From the NCBI GenBank assembly GCA_011052215.1, contig DRJK01000120.1:1-34136 (forward strand): a DNA stretch of 34,136 bases. The letters run 5' to 3'. The notes beneath the pieces were generated by a model. The model searched no databases. It was given only the letters and a program-made list of their open reading frames with translations, and was not told the origin of the DNA. Positions 18,933 through 28,550 of this stretch are shown in pieces. The position numbers were made by a program, and so were the translations under genes. Origin of the DNA: Gammaproteobacteria bacterium. GTDB lineage: Bacteria > Pseudomonadota > Gammaproteobacteria > JAADHQ01. The stretch's first letter is position 1; every line of letters starts with the position of its first letter.

Positions 18933-19841
18933 ATGCGACTGGCTTTGATCGGTTTAGGAAAAATGGGCGCCAACATGGCGCGACGCCTGCTGCAGGCAAA
19001 GATAGAGGTGGTGGGTTTTAATCGCTCACCGGGGATTGTCAAGGAATTGTCTGGTGAAGGATTGATATCTGCCGACACAATCCTGCATGCGGTGCAGCAG
19101 TTGCAATCACCACGCATTATCTGGCTGATGATTCCAAGTGGCAGTCCGACAGACAATACCATCCAGGACCTGATCCCGATGCTGGAAGGGGGAGACATTA
19201 TCATTGATGGTGGTAATTCCAATTACCATGACAGTCAGCGGCATGGCGCCTTGCTGGCCAAGCATGGCATCGGCTTTGTTGATGCAGGCACCTCGGGCGG
19301 GATCTGGGGGCTGAAGAACGGTTATTGCCTGATGGTGGGTGGCGAAAAGCAGGTAGTTGCACAGATTGAACCCGTATTGAAGGCGCTGGCACCTGCCCAG
19401 GACAGGGGGTGGGCGCATGTTGGTCCGATTGGTGCCGGTCATTTTACCAAGATGATTCACAACGGCATTGAATATGGAATGATGCAGGCCTTTTCCGAGG
19501 GTTTTTCACTGATGAAAGGCAAGGAAGAGTTCAATCTGGATATGGCGCAAATCTCCGAGCTATGGCGGCACAGCTCCGTGGTTCGAAGCTGGTTGCTGGA
19601 CCTGATGGCTGATTTTCTCGTGCAGGATCAGGATTTGAAAGAGGTTGAACCGTTCGTCGCCGACTCCGGCGAGGGGCGCTGGACAGTCGTCGAATCCGTG
19701 GATCAGGGTATAGCTGCCCCCGTACTGTCCCTGGCATTGCAAATGCGGTTTAGTAGTCAGGACACGGAAGGATATGGCAACCGCCTGTTGTCGATGATGC
19801 GTAATGCCTTTGGTGGTCATTTTGTACAGGGCAAGGAGTAA
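18933..19841 (+). CDS. gnd: 6-phosphogluconate dehydrogenase, decarboxylating (short type)
   Basis: A 302-residue short-form enzyme (the long E. coli type is about 470) that oxidises 6-phosphogluconate to ribulose-5-phosphate and CO2. Features are LALIGLGKMGANMARRL (dinucleotide loop), IIDGGNSNYHDS, DAGTSGGIWGLKNGYCLMVGG, and the catalytic lysine K173 in HFTKMIHNGIEYGMMQ. Many short-form enzymes are taken to be NAD-preferring, but the loop after strand two here reads GFNRSPG, an Asn-Arg-Ser pattern of NADP users. AGGAAG precedes the ATG. It opens a tight run with zwf (6-base gap), the thioesterase and ppk1. Confidence 0.92.
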   Translation: MRLALIGLGKMGANMARRLLQAKIEVVGFNRSPGIVKELSGEGLISADTILHAVQQLQSPRIIWLMIPSGSPTDNTIQDLIPMLEGGDIIIDGGNSNYHDSQRHGALLAKHGIGFVDAGTSGGIWGLKNGYCLMVGGEKQVVAQIEPVLKALAPAQDRGWAHVGPIGAGHFTKMIHNGIEYGMMQAFSEGFSLMKGKEEFNLDMAQISELWRHSSVVRSWLLDLMADFLVQDQDLKEVEPFVADSGEGRWTVVESVDQGIAAPVLSLALQMRFSSQDTEGYGNRLLSMMRNAFGGHFVQGKE

Positions 19842-19847
19842 GCGGGA

Positions 19848-21335
19848 ATGATTGAGCCTTGTACATTTATTATCTTTGGCGCTACGGGTAACCTCGCACG
19901 TAATAAATTACTTCCCGCCCTGTATCACCTCGAAGAGGCAGAAAAACTTGGTGAGGGCATGACCATTGTCGGCATGGGGAGGAAGGAATATACGCGTGAA
20001 AGCTGGCAGCAGCATGTAAGGGATCTACTGGAGTCGCGTGTACGTGGAAAACTGGACGAGGAGGTGTTCGGTAGGCTGTGTGGCCGTTTGTATTACGAGA
20101 GCGGCAACCTACATGAAAAAAGCACCTATGAAAAAATAAACACATTGCTGATGGACAAGGACAAGTTCAGCCCGAATGTGATCTTCTATCTTTCTATTCC
20201 ACCATCAGAATATGCGCAAACAGGCCGGCTGTTGGCGGAAGAGGGGCTGAATAATGAAGATCGGGGGTGGCGTCGTTTAATAATCGAAAAACCCTTTGGC
20301 TATGATGGCGAGAGTGCAAAAATTCTTGATAAAGGCCTGCATCGTGATTTTCAGGAAAGTCAAATATTCAGGATCGATCATTATCTTGGTAAAAGCATGG
20401 TGCAGAACGTGCTGGTATTCCGGTTTGCCAACCTGATGCTGGAACCACTATGGAATCGTAACTACATTGATCATATCCAGATCACGCACTCGGAATGTCA
20501 GGGTATCGCAGGTCGTGCAGGTTATTATGATTCTTCAGGCGCACTGCGCGACATGCTGCAAAGTCATTTATTGCAGATGTTAACCCTGGTGGCCATGGAG
20601 CCGCCGCCGGCACTTGACTCCGAATCCCTGCGTGATGAAAAGGTGAAGGTGTTGAAATCCATCAGACCCATCCCGAAAAATGCGGTGCATGCCCATGCCT
20701 TTCGCGCACAATATGCATCGGGCAACATTGATGGAGAGGCGGTCAACGGGTATCTGGATGAAGAGGGTATTCGGCCCCAGAGTACCACCGAGACATTTGC
20801 ATCCATGAAACTTTATATCGATAACTGGCGCTGGCGTAACGTACCATTTTATTTGCGGACCGGGAAGCGGCTGAAAAAAAACAGTTCACTCATCAGTATT
20901 CGTTTCAAACATCCGCCACAGCAACTGTTTCGTCAATCACAGATTGAACAGTTAAAACCAAACTGGATTGTGTTGGGTATTCAGCCGAATGAATGTCTGC
21001 GCATCGAGATGCAGACCAAACAAACCGGGCTTGAAATGCGTACACAGACGACACAACTGGATGCCGGTTACTGCACGGTATCGGATATGCAGATTGATGC
21101 ATACGAGGGTTTGTTACTGGACGTAATGGAACATGACCATTCCCTGTTTCTTCGTTATGATGAAATAAAGTGGGCCTGGAAAGTAGTGGACCCTATCCTG
21201 AAGGTATGGTCGACGGAGCGTGAATATATTCATACCTACCCTGCCGGTACCTGGGGGCCGTGGGAGGCAAACAGGATATTTGACCGGGAAGACCAGTTCT
21301 GGCGGAACTCACTGGCCGAGGATGATACGCATTAA
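19848..21335 (+). CDS. zwf: Glucose-6-phosphate 1-dehydrogenase
   Basis: A 495-residue enzyme catalysing the first oxidative pentose phosphate step. The cofactor loop [19 protein letters not shown] (about 10-28), IIEKPFGYD, and the substrate-site block [13 protein letters not shown] with catalytic H178 are all present, as is the C-terminal YRTGKRLKK-like region ([13 protein letters not shown]). Full family length. AAGGAG within the end of gnd is its ribosome binding site. With gnd upstream and pgl at 25655-26371 the full oxidative branch is in the window. Confidence 0.96.
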   Translation: MIEPCTFIIFGATGNLARNKLLPALYHLEEAEKLGEGMTIVGMGRKEYTRESWQQHVRDLLESRVRGKLDEEVFGRLCGRLYYESGNLHEKSTYEKINTLLMDKDKFSPNVIFYLSIPPSEYAQTGRLLAEEGLNNEDRGWRRLIIEKPFGYDGESAKILDKGLHRDFQESQIFRIDHYLGKSMVQNVLVFRFANLMLEPLWNRNYIDHIQITHSECQGIAGRAGYYDSSGALRDMLQSHLLQMLTLVAMEPPPALDSESLRDEKVKVLKSIRPIPKNAVHAHAFRAQYASGNIDGEAVNGYLDEEGIRPQSTTETFASMKLYIDNWRWRNVPFYLRTGKRLKKNSSLISIRFKHPPQQLFRQSQIEQLKPNWIVLGIQPNECLRIEMQTKQTGLEMRTQTTQLDAGYCTVSDMQIDAYEGLLLDVMEHDHSLFLRYDEIKWAWKVVDPILKVWSTEREYIHTYPAGTWGPWEANRIFDREDQFWRNSLAEDDTH

Positions 21336-21348
21336 TTGTGACGGGTTT

Positions 21349-21759
21349 ATGAGTAAAGATGTGAAGTTTGCACGCCTGGTCGGAGTCAGACGTGAGCAAG
21401 GCGGCGAATTAATGGAGCTGCCATTCAGTGATAACATCCAGAATCATATCGGCAACATGCATGCCAGCGCCCAGTTTGCATTGGCAGAAATCAGTAGTGG
21501 CGATTTTATGCGCAGAAGGTTTTCAGGGCTTGAAGGAAAGGTATTGGCGGTTGTCAGGAATGCCGAGATAAAATACAGTAAGCCTGTTAGAGGTGCATTG
21601 AAGGCCCATGCTGAAATTGACGATGAAGATGAAAGTCGTTTTTTACAACAACTGGAAGCAAGCGGCAGAGCGAAATTGGCAGTACAGGTCAGACTGGTAT
21701 CAGAAAACGGTGAAGCTGCAACGACTGCGGTTTATCACTGGTTTGTCACAAAACTGTAA
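21349..21759 (+). CDS. Hotdog-fold thioesterase-like protein (DUF4442/YiiD-C type)
   Basis: A 136-residue protein chosen to start at 21349 (MSKDVKFARLVGVRRE), 13 bases after zwf; the track ORF begins inside zwf and is too long. The stretch MELPFSDNIQNHIGNMHASAQFALAEISSG matches the DUF4442/PaaI-like hotdog pattern, in which an N-H-x-G-x-M loop precedes the long central helix and leads into the active site. Relatives hydrolyse acyl-thioesters or are uncharacterised. Its place between zwf and ppk1 gives no clear link to either. Substrate unknown. Confidence 0.75.
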   Translation: MSKDVKFARLVGVRREQGGELMELPFSDNIQNHIGNMHASAQFALAEISSGDFMRRRFSGLEGKVLAVVRNAEIKYSKPVRGALKAHAEIDDEDESRFLQQLEASGRAKLAVQVRLVSENGEAATTAVYHWFVTKL

Positions 21760-21806
21760 TATTAAATACAGTATATTGTAACACTGGTTATTATGGTGTG
21801 ACTCAC

Positions 21807-23930
21807 ATGGCAGAAAAACAAAATTATAAAATGGCAGATAATATTGCAGAATTAAAACCGGCCCAGACCGTGCGTGATCTTAAATCACATGAATTATTTA
21901 TTAATCGTGATTTAAGCCTGCTTGAATTTAACCGTCGCGTCCTTGAACAGGCACTGGACGAGTCCAGTCCGCTTCTGGAAAGGTTGCGTTTTCTGTGCAT
22001 TTCCAGCACCAATCTGGATGAGTTTTTCGAGATACGGGTATCTGGCCTGAAACACAAGGCAGAAATCGGGCTCGGCGGCGTAGGTTCCGGTGGGCTTACC
22101 CCGCAGGAGGCACTCAATGAAATACGGGCCAAATGCCTTGATCTTGTTGCCGAACAATACCGTGTCCTGAATGAAGTATTGCTCCCCCGGCTCGAAGAAA
22201 ATGGTATTCGTTTTATTCGCCGAAGTGACTGGAATCAGGAACAGGATGAATGGTTGCACCAGTTTTTTCAGGAATCACTGGTACCGGTATTGACCCCGAT
22301 GGGGCTGGATCCCGCACACCCTTTCCCCCGCATCCTGAACAAGAGTCTTTCCTTTATTATATCACTGGAAGGTAAGGATGCCTTTGGGCGCAATTGCAAT
22401 ATGGCAGTAGTCCAGGCGCCACGTTCCCTGCCCAGGCTGATTCAGATACCCGGTCATATAAAAGGCACAGGCGTACAGGATTTTGTCTTTTTATCCTCAA
22501 TAATCCATGCCTACGATGATGAATTATTTCATGGTATGAAAGTCAAGGGTTCATTCCAGTTTCGAGTGACCCGTAACAGTGATCTGTTTGTCGATACGGA
22601 GGAAGTGGATAACCTGCTGCGCGCGATGGAAGGGGAACTGCTATCGCGAAGGTATGGACAGATGGTCAGGCTGGAGATTGACAGCGAATGCTCTGATGAT
22701 GTCATTGCCTTTCTGCTCAAGAGCTTCAAATTGCAGGAAACCGATGTGTATCGGGTTAACGGGCCGGTCAATCTGAGTCGCATGTTGCAGGTCTGTGATC
22801 TTGAGAATCGGAGCGATCTGCGTTTTTCACCTTATGGCCCAAGAAAATCGCTGCAGCTTGGCAAGGGCAAGGATATTTTTTCAGTTCTCAAACGTCAGGA
22901 TGTATTGCTGTATCACCCCTTTGAATCCTTTTTACCGGTCATTGAGTTTCTGGCGCAATCAGCCAGGGACGACGGCGTGCTGGCCATCAAACAAACCCTG
23001 TACCGTACCGGCCCCAAGTCTGCTGTAGTCGATGCCCTGGTGGATGCCGCCCGTGCCGGGAAGGAAGTGACCGTCGTAATCGAGTTGCGCGCACGGTTTG
23101 ATGAAGCAGATAATATTACCCTGGCCAACCGGTTGCAGGAGGCGGGGGCACATGTTGTATATGGCGTAGTGGGTTACAAGACCCATGCAAAAATGGTGCT
23201 GGTGGTCAGACGTGAAGGTAAAAAACTGAGAAAATATGTACACATGGGTACCGGAAATTATCACCCGCGTACCGCAATGATCTATACTGACTACGGCCTG
23301 TTTACCAGTGATGTGCAGATAGGTGATGATGTCAGCAATGTATTTATGCAGCTAACCAGTCTCGGCAAGGTGGCGAAACTACATAAACTCCTGCAGGCAC
23401 CGTTTACCCTGCATGTTGCTATCCTGAAAAAAATTGATCGGGAAAGGAATAATGCCAGACAGGGTCTGCCTGCCCGCATCATTGCCAAAATGAATTCGCT
23501 GACTGAAACACGGATTATCGAGGCGTTGTACAAGGCATCAATGGCAGGCGTGGAGATAGACCTGATTATTCGAGGGATCTGCTGCTTACGTCCTGGCATG
23601 GAAGGTGTTTCTGAAAATATCAGGGTTCGATCGATAGTTGGCCGTTTTCTGGAGCATACACGTGTTTTCTATTTCCAGAATAATGGTGAATCCGAGGTCT
23701 ACTGCTCCAGTGCCGACTGGATGGATCGCAACATGTTCCACCGGGTCGAAATCAGTTTTCCAATCCAGACAAAGCGCATTAGCAAGGAAATCTTCAAACA
23801 CCTGGAATATTATTTAAAAGATAATACCCAGAGCTGGGTATTGCTGCCAGATGGAACCTATCAACGTGCCTTCAATGATGAGCCTGCATTCTGCGCCCAA
23901 CTCCAGCTTATGGATGATATGACAAGGTAA
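21807..23930 (+). CDS. ppk1: Polyphosphate kinase 1
   Basis: A 707-residue enzyme that builds polyphosphate from ATP reversibly. It opens with FINRDLSLLEFNRRVLEQALDE and LRFLCISSTNLDEFFEIR, typical of the PPK1 N-terminal domain. The PLD-like catalytic part has the phospho-histidine H460 in KTHAKM and H479 in HMGTGNYHPRTA, spaced exactly as H435 and H454 of E. coli. The ATG at 21807 is preferred over the GTG three codons earlier; neither has a strong ribosome binding site. It closes the gnd-zwf-thioesterase-ppk1 run and converges on ppx across a strong palindrome. Confidence 0.95.
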   Translation: MAEKQNYKMADNIAELKPAQTVRDLKSHELFINRDLSLLEFNRRVLEQALDESSPLLERLRFLCISSTNLDEFFEIRVSGLKHKAEIGLGGVGSGGLTPQEALNEIRAKCLDLVAEQYRVLNEVLLPRLEENGIRFIRRSDWNQEQDEWLHQFFQESLVPVLTPMGLDPAHPFPRILNKSLSFIISLEGKDAFGRNCNMAVVQAPRSLPRLIQIPGHIKGTGVQDFVFLSSIIHAYDDELFHGMKVKGSFQFRVTRNSDLFVDTEEVDNLLRAMEGELLSRRYGQMVRLEIDSECSDDVIAFLLKSFKLQETDVYRVNGPVNLSRMLQVCDLENRSDLRFSPYGPRKSLQLGKGKDIFSVLKRQDVLLYHPFESFLPVIEFLAQSARDDGVLAIKQTLYRTGPKSAVVDALVDAARAGKEVTVVIELRARFDEADNITLANRLQEAGAHVVYGVVGYKTHAKMVLVVRREGKKLRKYVHMGTGNYHPRTAMIYTDYGLFTSDVQIGDDVSNVFMQLTSLGKVAKLHKLLQAPFTLHVAILKKIDRERNNARQGLPARIIAKMNSLTETRIIEALYKASMAGVEIDLIIRGICCLRPGMEGVSENIRVRSIVGRFLEHTRVFYFQNNGESEVYCSSADWMDRNMFHRVEISFPIQTKRISKEIFKHLEYYLKDNTQSWVLLPDGTYQRAFNDEPAFCAQLQLMDDMTR

Positions 23931-23946
23931 AGAAAATAGAGAAAAT

Positions 23947-24023
23947 ATAAGAAAATAGGGTCAGACTCGATATAATTCATTTATTTTCTTCTAATTATAT
24001 CGAGTCTGACCCTATTTTCTTAT
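23947..24023. repeat. 31-bp perfect palindrome between ppk1 and ppx
   Basis: Arms 23947-23977 and 23993-24023 are exact inverted copies around a 15-base loop; the core is GGGTCAGACTCGATATAATT. The outer flanks are A-rich on the left and T-rich on the right, so transcripts from either side would form a hairpin followed by a U-rich tract. It fills most of the 99-base gap between convergent ppk1 and ppx and could end both. Its length and perfection suggest an inserted repeat element rather than an ordinary terminator. Confidence 0.8.
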
Positions 24024-24029
24024 TTTCTC

Positions 24030-25514
24030 TCATGTGAACAGGAATCTATAGCCCGCCTTGTCGAGATATCCGACTTCGGCCTCAAGGTCACTCTTTGTCA
24101 GGGGATGTGCCGATAACCAGTCCTGATCAAATGACAGGTTGATCTGTTTATTGTTAACTGTTATTGCCGGTATGTTCGATTCCTCTTCAATGCGGCTCCG
24201 GTTTAACAGGATCGCGAGTCGTAACAGTATGGTAAGCCGTTCACCGACCTGATTATTATCCGATTCAAATTCATTAAACAGTTCCATGTTTAATGAGCGC
24301 CTTTGCTGCTGAATTATTAAAGACAATAGCTGCTGGCCCTGGCGTGAAAAGCCAAGCAGGTCGGCATGCCCTGTCAGATAGGCGCCGTGTTTGTGAAAAT
24401 GGTTATGTGCAATGGAGAGACCGGCTTCATGCAGTATCGCGGCCCATTGTAATGTTTTTTTTGCATCCCCCCGGTTTTTAAACCAGGATTTTTTCACTTG
24501 CCCGAATAAATGCTGTGCCGTTTTTTCTACCCGATTGGCATGTGCGCGGTCTATGACAAAACGTTTGGCAAATTTTTCCACAGTTTCACTGCGGGTGTTT
24601 TTCTTTTTATCGCGCCCTATCAGGTCATAAAGAATTCCTTCACGCAGTGCTCCGTTTGATACGACCATATTTTCGATATCAAATGCATCAAATATTGCGT
24701 TCAGCACTATAGTGCCACCTGTGATAACAGGCAGTCGTTCTGCCTTGATACCTTTGAGCGAAACTTTATCGATATGGCCGGCATCGAGCAGGTGGTCAAG
24801 TATCTTGTCCAGAGCGTCTCGCGTAATTCCGTGGCTGGACCATCCTTGTTCGATTGCTATTTTTTCTATTGCCCTGACTGTACCCGATGAGCCGATTGCA
24901 TCCTGCCAACCAAGATTTTTATAGGTATATATGGATGGTTCCAGTTCTCTCATAGCATGCATATGCGCCTTCAGGATTTTCTTCCGGGTGATTTCCCCGC
25001 TGCTGAAAAAATATTTGGTCATGCTGACACAGCCCATATAGAGGCTTTCCATACGGATGGGTTTGTAGCGTTCTCCGATAATAATTTCCGTGCTTCCACC
25101 GCCGATATCGACAACCAGTCGCTGACCATTATCAGAAGCCACATTATGTGCAACCCCGGAATAAATCAGGCGAGCCTCCTCAATACCGGAAATAATCTCG
25201 ATAGGGTGGCCGAGAATTTTCTCACCCCTGGACATAAACCTGTTGGAGTTATGGGCCTTTCTCAGGGTATTGGTGCCGACTATGCGTACGACATCGGCAT
25301 CCAGATGCCGTATTCTCTCTCCAAAACGGGCAAGGCAATCGAATGCCTTGTTCATGAACTCAGGGGAGATATTATTTTTTTCATCCAGACCTGAGGCGAG
25401 TCGGATCATTTCACGAATCCTGTCCAGCACAATAATCTGGCCGGATTCATTTTTGCCGACGATCATGTGAAAACTGTTAGAACCCAAGTCGATTGCTGCC
25501 AGAATATGTTGCAT
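24030..25514 (-). CDS. ppx: Exopolyphosphatase (Ppx/GppA family)
   Basis: A 494-residue ASKHA-fold phosphatase that removes terminal phosphates from polyphosphate. It has the phosphate-1 loop AAIDLGSNSFHMIVGK at the N-terminus and the phosphate-2 loop VVDIGGGSTEIIIGE, then a C-terminal HD-like helical domain (WAAILHEAGLSIAHNHFHKHGAYL). Length fits Ppx (about 500-515). GppA (pppGpp phosphohydrolase) cannot be fully excluded, but the adjacent ppk1 favours Ppx. It is 140 bases downstream of pgl on the same strand and may share its transcript. Confidence 0.92.
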   Translation of the reverse strand: MQHILAAIDLGSNSFHMIVGKNESGQIIVLDRIREMIRLASGLDEKNNISPEFMNKAFDCLARFGERIRHLDADVVRIVGTNTLRKAHNSNRFMSRGEKILGHPIEIISGIEEARLIYSGVAHNVASDNGQRLVVDIGGGSTEIIIGERYKPIRMESLYMGCVSMTKYFFSSGEITRKKILKAHMHAMRELEPSIYTYKNLGWQDAIGSSGTVRAIEKIAIEQGWSSHGITRDALDKILDHLLDAGHIDKVSLKGIKAERLPVITGGTIVLNAIFDAFDIENMVVSNGALREGILYDLIGRDKKKNTRSETVEKFAKRFVIDRAHANRVEKTAQHLFGQVKKSWFKNRGDAKKTLQWAAILHEAGLSIAHNHFHKHGAYLTGHADLLGFSRQGQQLLSLIIQQQRRSLNMELFNEFESDNNQVGERLTILLRLAILLNRSRIEEESNIPAITVNNKQINLSFDQDWLSAHPLTKSDLEAEVGYLDKAGYRFLFT

Positions 25515-25654
25515 GGTTTATTTATCTGTATTACTCAATTTAACTCAAAACCTGCCTGCCGCTTACATATCAACTACATTCTTTACAGATTAACGAGGCA
25601 GCAATGATCTTTGTTGGTTATTAAATCCTAGCAGATTTTCTGAAGCCTGTTTAT

Positions 25655-26371
25655 TTATCCAGCGTATGCGTCTTTATCAACAAACCAGGATAATTGCCCC
25701 AGCGGCCTTATTCCCTGAATCGGGAAGGAGACATCAGGATTGTCAGTATTCAGAACCTGATGAACAATCTCTGATTTATCGCTTCCCGAAATCAGGACAA
25801 TGGCCTGTTTCGCCCGATTAATCAGGGGATAGGTCATGCTGATCCGCCAACTCCGGAATTTTTCCACATAGACAGCACTGACGGGCCGGGTATCTTCGTG
25901 AAGAATGTCTGTACCCGGGAAAAGTGAAGCCGTATGCCCATCCTGCCCTATCCCAAGCAGCACAAGATCAAGGCCGGGCAGATTGCCGATTTCCTGCGCA
26001 TAACGATTGGCGCATTCCTGTGCGGTATCACAATCGGTTGGAATCGGGTGAATATTACCGGCAGGTATGGGTGCGCGTTCAAAAAGTGATTTATGTGCCA
26101 TGGCATAATTACTATCATCATGATCATGTGGAACCATTCGCTCATCACCGAAGTAAAAGTGGCAGGATGCCCAGGGTATCTGTTCGATCAGAGGGCTGCT
26201 GGTCAGTTGCTGATATAGTCGTTTCGGGGTTCCCCCCCCTGCCAGGGAAAAACTAAAAACCCCTTTTGCCTGTACACATTCATTGGCATATTGAGCGATA
26301 CAGGCCGCAGCCTCTTTGAAAAGCTCATCAGCACTGTTTGAAATGATCAGTTTATCCGGGGAATACCCCAT
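25655..26371 (-). CDS. pgl: 6-phosphogluconolactonase
   Basis: A DevB-type lactonase of 238 residues, starting at the ATG at 26371 (MGYSPDKLIISNSADELFKE) rather than the GTG five codons earlier. Motifs are SLAGGGTPKRLYQQL, FYFGDERMVPHDHDDSNYAM and LVLLGIGQDGHTASLFPG, all characteristic of the family. It hydrolyses the product of Zwf to 6-phosphogluconate. It is divergent from mpl and separated from zwf/gnd by ppk1 and ppx, an arrangement that interleaves polyphosphate with pentose phosphate genes. Confidence 0.93.
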   Translation of the reverse strand: MGYSPDKLIISNSADELFKEAAACIAQYANECVQAKGVFSFSLAGGGTPKRLYQQLTSSPLIEQIPWASCHFYFGDERMVPHDHDDSNYAMAHKSLFERAPIPAGNIHPIPTDCDTAQECANRYAQEIGNLPGLDLVLLGIGQDGHTASLFPGTDILHEDTRPVSAVYVEKFRSWRISMTYPLINRAKQAIVLISGSDKSEIVHQVLNTDNPDVSFPIQGIRPLGQLSWFVDKDAYAG

Positions 26372-26510
26372 GTTGTGTATGTACACCTGTTGGCAGTTAT
26401 ACTTTTAATAACATAGACAAGCCACGGCTCAGGGTCAAGCAGTAACCTGTTTCAGTATCAACCGCAACTGTGTTGTAATAACAGTTTACGGATTTTACGG
26501 CAGGGTCTGG

Positions 26511-27878
26511 ATGCATATTCATATACTGGGAATTTGTGGTACCTTCATGGGTGGGATCGCCTTGCTGGCAAGGCAGGCGGGACATGAGGTCAGTGGTTCA
26601 GACCAGAATGTTTATCCCCCCATGAGCACACAGCTTGAGGAGCAGGGTATTAGTTTGATGGAAGGCTATGACCCTGCCCATCTCGATAATCGCCCCGATA
26701 TGGTCGTGATTGGTAATGTTATGAGCCGGGGCAACCCGGTAATTGAGTTAATTCTTAATCGGGGCATACCCTGTACATCGGGGCCACAGTGGTTATATGA
26801 GTATGTGTTGAAGGATCGTTGGGTGCTGGCAGTGGCTGGCACACACGGCAAGACGACAACCAGCAGCATGCTGGCGTGGATACTGGAATATGCAGGAATG
26901 AACCCCGGCTACCTGATAGGCGGGGTGCCAGATAATTTCGGGATATCGGCCCGTTTTGGTGACGAGCCTTTCTTTGTTATTGAGGCCGACGAATATGACA
27001 CAGCATTTTTTGACAAGCGTTCAAAGTTTATCCATTATCACCCGCGCACACTGGTTGCAAATAACCTGGAGTTTGACCACGCGGATATTTTTACTGACCT
27101 GGCAGATATCCAGCGGCAGTTTCATTATCTTGTCAGAACGATCCCGGGTGAGGGCCTGATAATCTGTAATAGGGATTCACCTGCATTGGATACAGTTCTG
27201 GAGCAAGGTTGCTGGACACCGGTCGAAAAATTTTCCTGTGCGGCCGATTCTGCTGAAGGCTGGAATGCACGTAACATGCGTGCCGATGGCAGCAGTTTTG
27301 ATTTGTATCTTGATAACTACCAGCAGGGCAGGCTGGAGTGGGCGCAATTGGGGCAGCATAATATCAGTAACGCGATGGCAGCTATTGCCGCGGCACGGCA
27401 TGCCGGTGTCCCAACCAGGGTTTCACTGGAGGCCCTGTCAGGGTTCAAGGGTGTAAAACGCCGCCTTGAACTACGCGCAGATATAAAGGGGATTCGATTG
27501 TATGATGATTTTGCCCATCACCCGACCGCCATTGAAACCACATTGGCAGGGCTGCGTGGACACGTCGGGGATAAACGGATTTGTGTATTACTGGAGCCCC
27601 GTTCAAATACCATGCGCATGGGTATCCATGAAAACACGTTGGCAAATTCATTGAGAGAGGCAGACACCGTTTCCCTCTATCAGCCCGGGGAAATGGCCTG
27701 GAACCTGAGCAGCGTTACAAATGAACTGGGGGACAAGGCGAAACTCTTTGCCAGTGTGGACGACATGGTTGATGATCTGAAAAAACAGACCAGGCAAGGT
27801 GACAGTATTGTAGTGATGAGCAATGGTGGTTTTGGCGGTATACACGGCAAGCTTGAAAAAATGTTACAACTGCTATAA
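26511..27878 (+). CDS. mpl: UDP-N-acetylmuramate:L-Ala-gamma-D-Glu-meso-DAP ligase
   Basis: A 455-residue Mur-ligase family enzyme for peptidoglycan recycling; it joins the recovered murein tripeptide to UDP-MurNAc in the cytoplasm. The N-terminal MHIHILGICGTFMGGIALLARQ and SGSDQNVYPPMSTQLE are specific to Mpl rather than MurC. The ATP loop is GTHGKTTTSS (K114), followed by EADEYDTAFFDKRSKFIHY. Length matches E. coli Mpl (457). It is followed by ubiX after 28 bases. Confidence 0.95.
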   Translation: MHIHILGICGTFMGGIALLARQAGHEVSGSDQNVYPPMSTQLEEQGISLMEGYDPAHLDNRPDMVVIGNVMSRGNPVIELILNRGIPCTSGPQWLYEYVLKDRWVLAVAGTHGKTTTSSMLAWILEYAGMNPGYLIGGVPDNFGISARFGDEPFFVIEADEYDTAFFDKRSKFIHYHPRTLVANNLEFDHADIFTDLADIQRQFHYLVRTIPGEGLIICNRDSPALDTVLEQGCWTPVEKFSCAADSAEGWNARNMRADGSSFDLYLDNYQQGRLEWAQLGQHNISNAMAAIAAARHAGVPTRVSLEALSGFKGVKRRLELRADIKGIRLYDDFAHHPTAIETTLAGLRGHVGDKRICVLLEPRSNTMRMGIHENTLANSLREADTVSLYQPGEMAWNLSSVTNELGDKAKLFASVDDMVDDLKKQTRQGDSIVVMSNGGFGGIHGKLEKMLQLL

Positions 27879-27906
27879 TTATTCCTGTAACAGGAATTGA
27901 CCTATT

Positions 27907-28527
27907 ATGATGAAATATAAACCAGCCAGTATTTGTATTGCCATAACCGGTGCTTCCGGAGCGCAATATGCGTTGAGATTATTACAATGCCTGGTTGATG
28001 CGGGTGAGTCAGTATATTTACTGATCTCACAACCTGCACAAATTGTTATCGATATGGAAACGGACCTTGAACTACCAGCCAGACCGGGTGATATGCAGGT
28101 ATTCCTGACAGATTATTTTAATGCCGACCCGGATCAGATACAGGTTTTTGGCAAGGAGCAGTGGACTGCACCCGTGGCCAGCGGTAGTGGTGTCCCACGG
28201 GCCATGGTAGTTTGCCCGTGCACAACAGGGACATTATCATCAATAGCCTGCGGTAGTAGCAGGAATCTGATCGAACGTGCAGCCGATGTCGTTCTCAAGG
28301 AAAGAAAGACATTGATACTGGTGCCGCGCGAGTCTCCCTTTTCGGAAATTCATCTTGAAAACATGCTTAAACTTGCCAGGATGGGTGTCACTATCCTGCC
28401 GCCCAACCCCGGGTTTTATTATCAACCGGAAAGTGTGCAGGATGTGATTGATTTTGTGGTTGCACGGATTCTGGATCATCTTGATATCCAGCATACACTT
28501 CTGCCACGTTGGGGCACGGACGAGTAG
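27907..28527 (+). CDS. ubiX: Flavin prenyltransferase UbiX
   Basis: A 206-residue UbiX that prenylates FMN to prFMN, the cofactor of UbiD decarboxylases in ubiquinone synthesis. Diagnostic stretches are ITGASGAQYALRLL (FMN binding), VASGSGVPRAMVVCPCTTGTLSSIACGSSRNLIERAADV, LVPRESPFSEIHLENMLKL and ILPPNPGFYY. Two consecutive ATG codons (27907, 27910) are possible starts. It lies between mpl and the LON-domain gene; ubiD is not in the window. Confidence 0.95.
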   Translation: MMKYKPASICIAITGASGAQYALRLLQCLVDAGESVYLLISQPAQIVIDMETDLELPARPGDMQVFLTDYFNADPDQIQVFGKEQWTAPVASGSGVPRAMVVCPCTTGTLSSIACGSSRNLIERAADVVLKERKTLILVPRESPFSEIHLENMLKLARMGVTILPPNPGFYYQPESVQDVIDFVVARILDHLDIQHTLLPRWGTDE

Positions 28528-28550
28528 ACTCACCGGGGAATGGTCCTCAC

